A model generated the notes under the pieces. That model made no database searches and was not told where the DNA came from. It saw only the letters and a list, made by a program, of their open reading frames with translations. DNA of 8,408 nucleotides from Chloroflexota bacterium (lineage in GTDB: Bacteria > Chloroflexota > Anaerolineae > 4572-78 > J111): assembly GCA_003694775.1 (NCBI GenBank), contig RFJV01000098.1, positions 1-8,408 on the forward strand, read 5' to 3'. Below, piece after piece: positions 5,394 through 8,408 of this stretch. A program made the position numbers and the translations under genes. Each line of letters begins with the position of its first letter. The stretch's first letter is position 1.

Positions 5394-6236
5394 CGGCTGA
5401 TATTGGGCCTTGTACTGGCGTTGCTGTTGCTGGGCTTTGCTCTGGACCGGGCCGGATATGCCCCGGTACTCCGGGGGTACGGACGAGCTGTCTTTACGCC
5501 CGTTCTGCAGACGCTCACGTCGGTTGTTCAGCAGGTATCGGGCCGGGTAGAGGCCATTGAAAGTGTTGAGGCTTTGCGGGCGCGCAATGCCGAACTGGAA
5601 GCAACGGTCAACCGCCTGATGGTGGAAAACGTGCGCCTGCGCGAAGTGGAGCGCGAAAACGAACAGCTCCGGCAGTTGCTCAACTACACCCGCAACAATC
5701 CCCTGTTTACTTACCAGCCCACCACGGTTATTGGCCGCAGTATTGGCGCAGACCCCACCAACCTGCTCTATTTTGTGTATGTTGACGTGGGTGCCCGCGA
5801 CGGCATTGCCACGGAGATGCCGGTGGTCACCGAGCGGGGCCTGGTGGGCCGGGTTACCGCAGTAGGACCCAACTCCGCCCAGGTCCTGCTGATTATCGAC
5901 CCCAGCAGTGCGGTCAATGCCATCATCCAGAACAGCCGGGCCACCGGGGTGGTGCGGGGCAGTATCGATGGGGTGCTGGTGATGGACCGAATTCCGCCCA
6001 ATGCAGAGGTCAGTCCGGGGGATATTGTGCTGACCTCCGGGCTGGGAGGGAACTTTCCGGATAAAATCGTCATCGGGCAGGTCACAGAAGTGACCCGCCG
6101 TGACCAGGATATGTTCCAGACCGCCCGCATCCGTCCCACGGTAGACTTTGGTAAACTGGAGAGGATGCTGATAATTACCTCATTCCAGCCGATAGATTTT
6201 GACGCGGAGCTGAAATCCGGGGAGGACAGCAATTAG
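5376..6236 (+). CDS. mreC: Rod shape-determining protein MreC
   Basis: MreC is the periplasmic scaffold of the elongasome and stimulates PBP2. It has 286 residues. There is a short basic N-terminus (RTESRR), a single membrane anchor (about 8-24), and a coiled coil (about 60-103, repeated Leu/Glu/Arg heptads). The C-terminal tandem beta-barrel region (about 115-270) carries the family stretches VDVGARDGI, GLVGRVTAVGP and PGDIVLTSGLGG. The frame is closed by a TGA at 5370. The only upstream start codon that keeps the basic N-terminus and full anchor is the TTG at 5376; a TTG at 5403 would lose the basic residues. No ATG or GTG is available and the Shine-Dalgarno is weak (GAG at 5364-5366), so translation may be inefficient. 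It lies 126 bp after mreB, with the hairpin element between, and overlaps mreD by one base. The identity is firm; the start is less so. Confidence 0.94.
   Translation: MRTESRRLILGLVLALLLLGFALDRAGYAPVLRGYGRAVFTPVLQTLTSVVQQVSGRVEAIESVEALRARNAELEATVNRLMVENVRLREVERENEQLRQLLNYTRNNPLFTYQPTTVIGRSIGADPTNLLYFVYVDVGARDGIATEMPVVTERGLVGRVTAVGPNSAQVLLIIDPSSAVNAIIQNSRATGVVRGSIDGVLVMDRIPPNAEVSPGDIVLTSGLGGNFPDKIVIGQVTEVTRRDQDMFQTARIRPTVDFGKLERMLIITSFQPIDFDAELKSGEDSN
6219..6225 (+). promoter_or_regulatory. Strong ribosome binding site pointing to an ATT start of mreD
   Basis: GGGGAGG ends 6 nt before the ATT at 6232-6234. No ATG, GTG or TTG lies within reach in the mreD frame. The next in-frame TTG (6262) has no Shine-Dalgarno. 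Confidence 0.65.
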
Positions 6237-6732
6237 CCGTTTTACAGGACCGGTTATCCTTTTGGGAGCAGTGCTCTTGCAGGTTGTCCTGTCGCCGTAC
6301 ATCCGGGTGAGCGGCGTCCATCCAGACCTGGTTCTGCTGGTGGTTGTGAGCTGGGTGTTTCTGCGCGGTGTGCGCGAGGGGCTTGTCTGGGCCTTGATGG
6401 GCAGTCTGGGGCTGGAGCTGTTTTCCGCCGCGCCGTTCGGTGTATTGACCTTTTCTTTGCTGACTACCACCATCGTGGCCGGTTTGGGTCACGGACGATT
6501 GTTTGGCAGTAGTATTGTTCTGCCGCTCAGCCTGACCTTTCCCCTGAGCCTGCTGTTCAATGGCCTGGCGCTGGTGCTGATGTTCCTCCTGGGCCGCCCC
6601 GTGGTCTGGCTCGACGCCTTTTCCAATGTCCTGCTTCCCGCGGCCATCTACAACACGATGATGATGGTCCTGGTTTTCCCCCCGCTTTACCTGCTCAACC
6701 GGTTTTTGAATCCACAGCCGCTGGCAATGTAG
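6232..6732 (+). CDS. mreD: Rod shape-determining membrane protein MreD, probable ATT start
   Basis: MreD is the polytopic membrane partner of MreC and the RodA/PBP2 complex. From the ATT at 6232 the protein has 166 residues, the normal MreD length, and begins I/M-SRFTGPVILLGAVLLQ. That supplies the short basic N-terminus and complete first membrane helix expected in the family. The usual MreD patterns are present: LLQVVLSPY, then VHPDLVLLVVVSW (29-41), RGVREGLVWALMGSLGLELFSAAPFG (45-70), and a hydrophobic C-terminal half with about three more helices. The frame is closed only by a TGA at 6211-6213. Starting at TTG 6262 would delete ten residues, including part of helix 1, and has no Shine-Dalgarno. 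The ATT overlaps the mreC TAG by one base, as in tight translational coupling. The identity is firm; the start codon is an inference from spacing and length. Confidence 0.9.
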   Translation: MSRFTGPVILLGAVLLQVVLSPYIRVSGVHPDLVLLVVVSWVFLRGVREGLVWALMGSLGLELFSAAPFGVLTFSLLTTTIVAGLGHGRLFGSSIVLPLSLTFPLSLLFNGLALVLMFLLGRPVVWLDAFSNVLLPAAIYNTMMMVLVFPPLYLLNRFLNPQPLAM

Positions 6733-6796
6733 TGGGATGTGGGGTATGGGATGTGGGATTAATCTCCTAATCTCCAATCCCCAATCTCCAGTCTCG
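6732..6796. repeat. Two heptamer-like tracts between mreD and mrdA
   Basis: From the last base of the mreD stop, GTGGGAT, GTGGGGT, ATGGGAT and GTGGGAT tile 6732-6759. A pyrimidine-rich series follows: AATCTCC (6761), AATCTCC (6769), AATCCCC (6776), AATCTCC (6783) and AGTCTCG (6790), with a 7-bp step except for one extra T. The two series are roughly complementary in composition (GGGAT versus ATCTCC/ATCCCC) and could pair as a loose hairpin. Confidence 0.6.
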
Positions 6797-6825
6797 AACA
6801 ACTACCCCAAATTTTTATTTTGCAG

Positions 6826-6831
6826 TATAAT
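6826..6831 (+). promoter_or_regulatory. TATAAT box ten bases before mrdA
   Basis: A perfect -10 hexamer lies in an AT-rich stretch (6811-6831), ending 9 nt before the mrdA ATG at 6841. The predicted start is about 6837-6841, so the mRNA would begin at or within a few bases of the ATG. No good -35 is seen at 17 bp (TACCCC at 6803-6808), so the promoter would rest on the -10 and AT-rich spacer. Confidence 0.5.
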
Positions 6832-6840
6832 GCTGTTACG

Positions 6841-8408
6841 ATGACCAGATTACAGGTTCGTTTAAGACTCAATCTGTTTCGGATAGTCATAGTGCTGGCG
6901 TTTGCGGTGCTGGGGGCGCGGCTCTGGTACTTGCAGGTTATTCAGGGCGAAACCTACAAACAGCTCGCCGACGCCAACCGCTTCCGGCTGGTGCAGGTTC
7001 CGGCCTCGCGGGGAATCATCTACAGCCGCGACGGAGAACTGCTGGTGCGCAACCGGCCCGTTTACAACGTGGTCATCATCCCCGCCTACTTGCCCGAAGA
7101 CGATACCGCGCAGGCAGAAATCTTTGCCCGCCTTTCCGACCTGCTGAACCTGCCCATCACCACCCAGGTAGACCCGGTGGTCAACCGCTACAACGGCTAT
7201 TTTGAGGCCATCACCCGCCACCAGTACAACCGCCAGCCAGAGCGGCAAATCATCAACCCGCGCAGTCGCCAGTACCGGCGTGCCCCGCTGGGAATTCGCG
7301 ACGCCGTATTTCAAAACCCCTTTGCCCCGTTTCTGCCTGTCACCATTGCCGAGGATGTAGACCCGCGTATCGCCGCCCAGATAGAGGAAGACCGGCTCAC
7401 CCTGCCCGGCGTGCAGATTGAGGTCACACCCCGGCGGGAGTACCCCTTTGGTGAGCTGGTCAGCCATATTATGGGCTATGTTGGCCCCATTCCCGCCGAG
7501 CAGTATAACCGGTATGAAGCCGAGGGGTACGATTTAACCGACATCATTGGACTGGCCGGCCTGGAAGCCGAGTACGAAGACCAACTGCGCGGCATCAAGG
7601 GGCTGGAAACCATCGAGGTGGACGCGACCGGACAGAAAATCAGAACTGTCAGCAAGAGTATTGAGGCCCGGCCCGGACACAACCTCAAGCTAACCCTGGA
7701 CATTGGCCTGCAGAAAGCGGCCACCGAGGCCCTCCAGGAGGCTCTGGACGAGACCGGCTCAAAGCAGGGGGTCGCCATTGCTATGAACCCCAACACCGGC
7801 GAGATTCTGGCCATGGTCTCCCTGCCCTCCTTCGACAACAACCTGTTTTCGCGGGGTATTTCGCCGCGGGAACTGTCGCTGTTGAGCAAAGACCCCTGGA
7901 CCCCGCTGGTCAACCATGCCATTGCCGGCCTGTACCCCCCCGGCTCAACCTACAAAATAATCCCGGCCGCGGCGGCCCTGCAGGAGGGGGTCGTCACGCC
8001 GGAAACCACGTTCATTGACGAAGGGGTGCTGTATCTGCCCAACCAGTTCGAGCCGGACAACCTGGACCTGGCCCAGCCGTTTTACTGCTGGCTTCGTACG
8101 GGGCACGGACGGGTAAACTTCATCGCCGGCCTGGCCTGGTCGTGCGACGTATACTTTTACCAGGTAGGCGGCGGTTATCCCCCCGCCAATTTCCAGGGGC
8201 TGGGGCTGGACCGCCTGGTGCGGTACTCGGAGATGTTCGGCCTGGGTGAGCCTACTGGCATCGACCTGCCCGGCGAAGTATCCGGCCTGGTCCCCACCGC
8301 CAGGTGGAAGCGGCTCAATTATGCCGAATCCTGGCTCACCGGCGATACCTACAATATGTCTATTGGTCAGGGGTTTGTCCTGGTGACCCCTCTGCAAATC
8401 CTCAATGC
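6841..8408 (+). CDS. mrdA: Penicillin-binding protein 2 (class B transpeptidase), 3' end outside window
   Basis: PBP2 crosslinks peptidoglycan during cell elongation together with RodA and MreBCD. The 522 complete codons in the window run from the ATG at 6841 to the edge. A basic N-terminus is followed by a membrane anchor (about 11-28), then the pedestal or dimerisation domain with the class B motif R57-GIIYSRDGELLVRN. EYPFGELVSHIMGYVG and GLAGLEAEYEDQLRG follow, then the transpeptidase domain. This has STYK with nucleophile Ser369 and Lys372, and the second motif SCD at 434-436 (the S-x-D form usual in PBP2). The visible end has MSIGQGFVLVTPLQIL. The KTG motif and about 100-150 residues lie beyond the window; rodA would be a usual neighbour. 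There is no Shine-Dalgarno before the ATG, but the N-terminus fits the family exactly, so a leaderless transcript from the TATAAT at 6826 is plausible. The identity is firm; the ftsI paralogue is less likely given the mreBCD context. Confidence 0.96.
   Translation, partial: MTRLQVRLRLNLFRIVIVLAFAVLGARLWYLQVIQGETYKQLADANRFRLVQVPASRGIIYSRDGELLVRNRPVYNVVIIPAYLPEDDTAQAEIFARLSDLLNLPITTQVDPVVNRYNGYFEAITRHQYNRQPERQIINPRSRQYRRAPLGIRDAVFQNPFAPFLPVTIAEDVDPRIAAQIEEDRLTLPGVQIEVTPRREYPFGELVSHIMGYVGPIPAEQYNRYEAEGYDLTDIIGLAGLEAEYEDQLRGIKGLETIEVDATGQKIRTVSKSIEARPGHNLKLTLDIGLQKAATEALQEALDETGSKQGVAIAMNPNTGEILAMVSLPSFDNNLFSRGISPRELSLLSKDPWTPLVNHAIAGLYPPGSTYKIIPAAAALQEGVVTPETTFIDEGVLYLPNQFEPDNLDLAQPFYCWLRTGHGRVNFIAGLAWSCDVYFYQVGGGYPPANFQGLGLDRLVRYSEMFGLGEPTGIDLPGEVSGLVPTARWKRLNYAESWLTGDTYNMSIGQGFVLVTPLQILN

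Noticed and set aside
5366..6796. CRISPR array suggested by the short repeats
   Set aside because: The units are 7-mers without spacers, degenerate, and not of CRISPR repeat length. No cas genes are present.
6175..6801. 208-codon open frame on minus across mreD
   Set aside because: Gln/His-rich antisense translation of a membrane protein and the heptamer tract. No start signals, and incompatible with MreD coding.

Overview
This 8.4-kb window is chromosomal DNA, roughly 60% GC. It probably comes from a member of the Chloroflexota (Anaerolineae/Caldilineae-like). That is inferred from the style of the LysM lipoprotein, the mreBCD-mrdA arrangement and the degenerate short repeats between genes; nothing in the window proves the taxon. 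The genes are intact housekeeping or envelope genes. I see no prophage, transposase, CRISPR array, tRNA or rRNA. The unusual material is between the genes: palindromic repeat elements, heptamer-like tracts and non-canonical translation starts.

Left part (1-2420). A minus-strand gene that runs off the left edge encodes a lipoprotein substrate-binding component of an SsuA/NMT1-type ABC importer. It has a clear sigma-70-type promoter at 941-968. A 365-bp divergent intergenic region follows, with a tandem repeat, a small palindromic repeat and a near-consensus promoter (1160-1188). That promoter drives a secreted lipoprotein with three LysM domains, which ends at a perfect 13-bp hairpin terminator.

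Middle part (2425-3907). A nucleoside phosphorylase-superfamily gene (MTAN-like nucleosidase) begins only 7 nt after the U-run of that terminator and lacks a recognisable Shine-Dalgarno. It converges on rplI (ribosomal protein L9, minus strand) across a bidirectional terminator. L9 carries an unusual Ala/Glu-rich C-terminal tail of about 47 residues. The rplI promoter is readable at 3872-3900.

Right part (3908-8408). A 146-bp inverted-repeat (MITE-like) element sits exactly between the divergent rplI and mreB promoters. The rod-shape/elongasome cluster follows: mreB (actin-like filament), mreC (periplasmic scaffold), mreD (membrane partner) and mrdA (PBP2 transpeptidase, cut by the right edge before its KTG motif). 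Together these would direct lateral peptidoglycan synthesis. The cluster avoids standard initiation: mreB appears to start at GTG, mreC at TTG inside a heptamer-repeat tract, mreD at ATT behind a strong Shine-Dalgarno, and mrdA at an ATG with no Shine-Dalgarno just downstream of a TATAAT box, so possibly leaderless. A three-hairpin repeat separates mreB from mreC.

I found no convincing new multi-gene system. The best leads are the initiation signals of the mre cluster and the palindromic elements next to its promoters and junctions.
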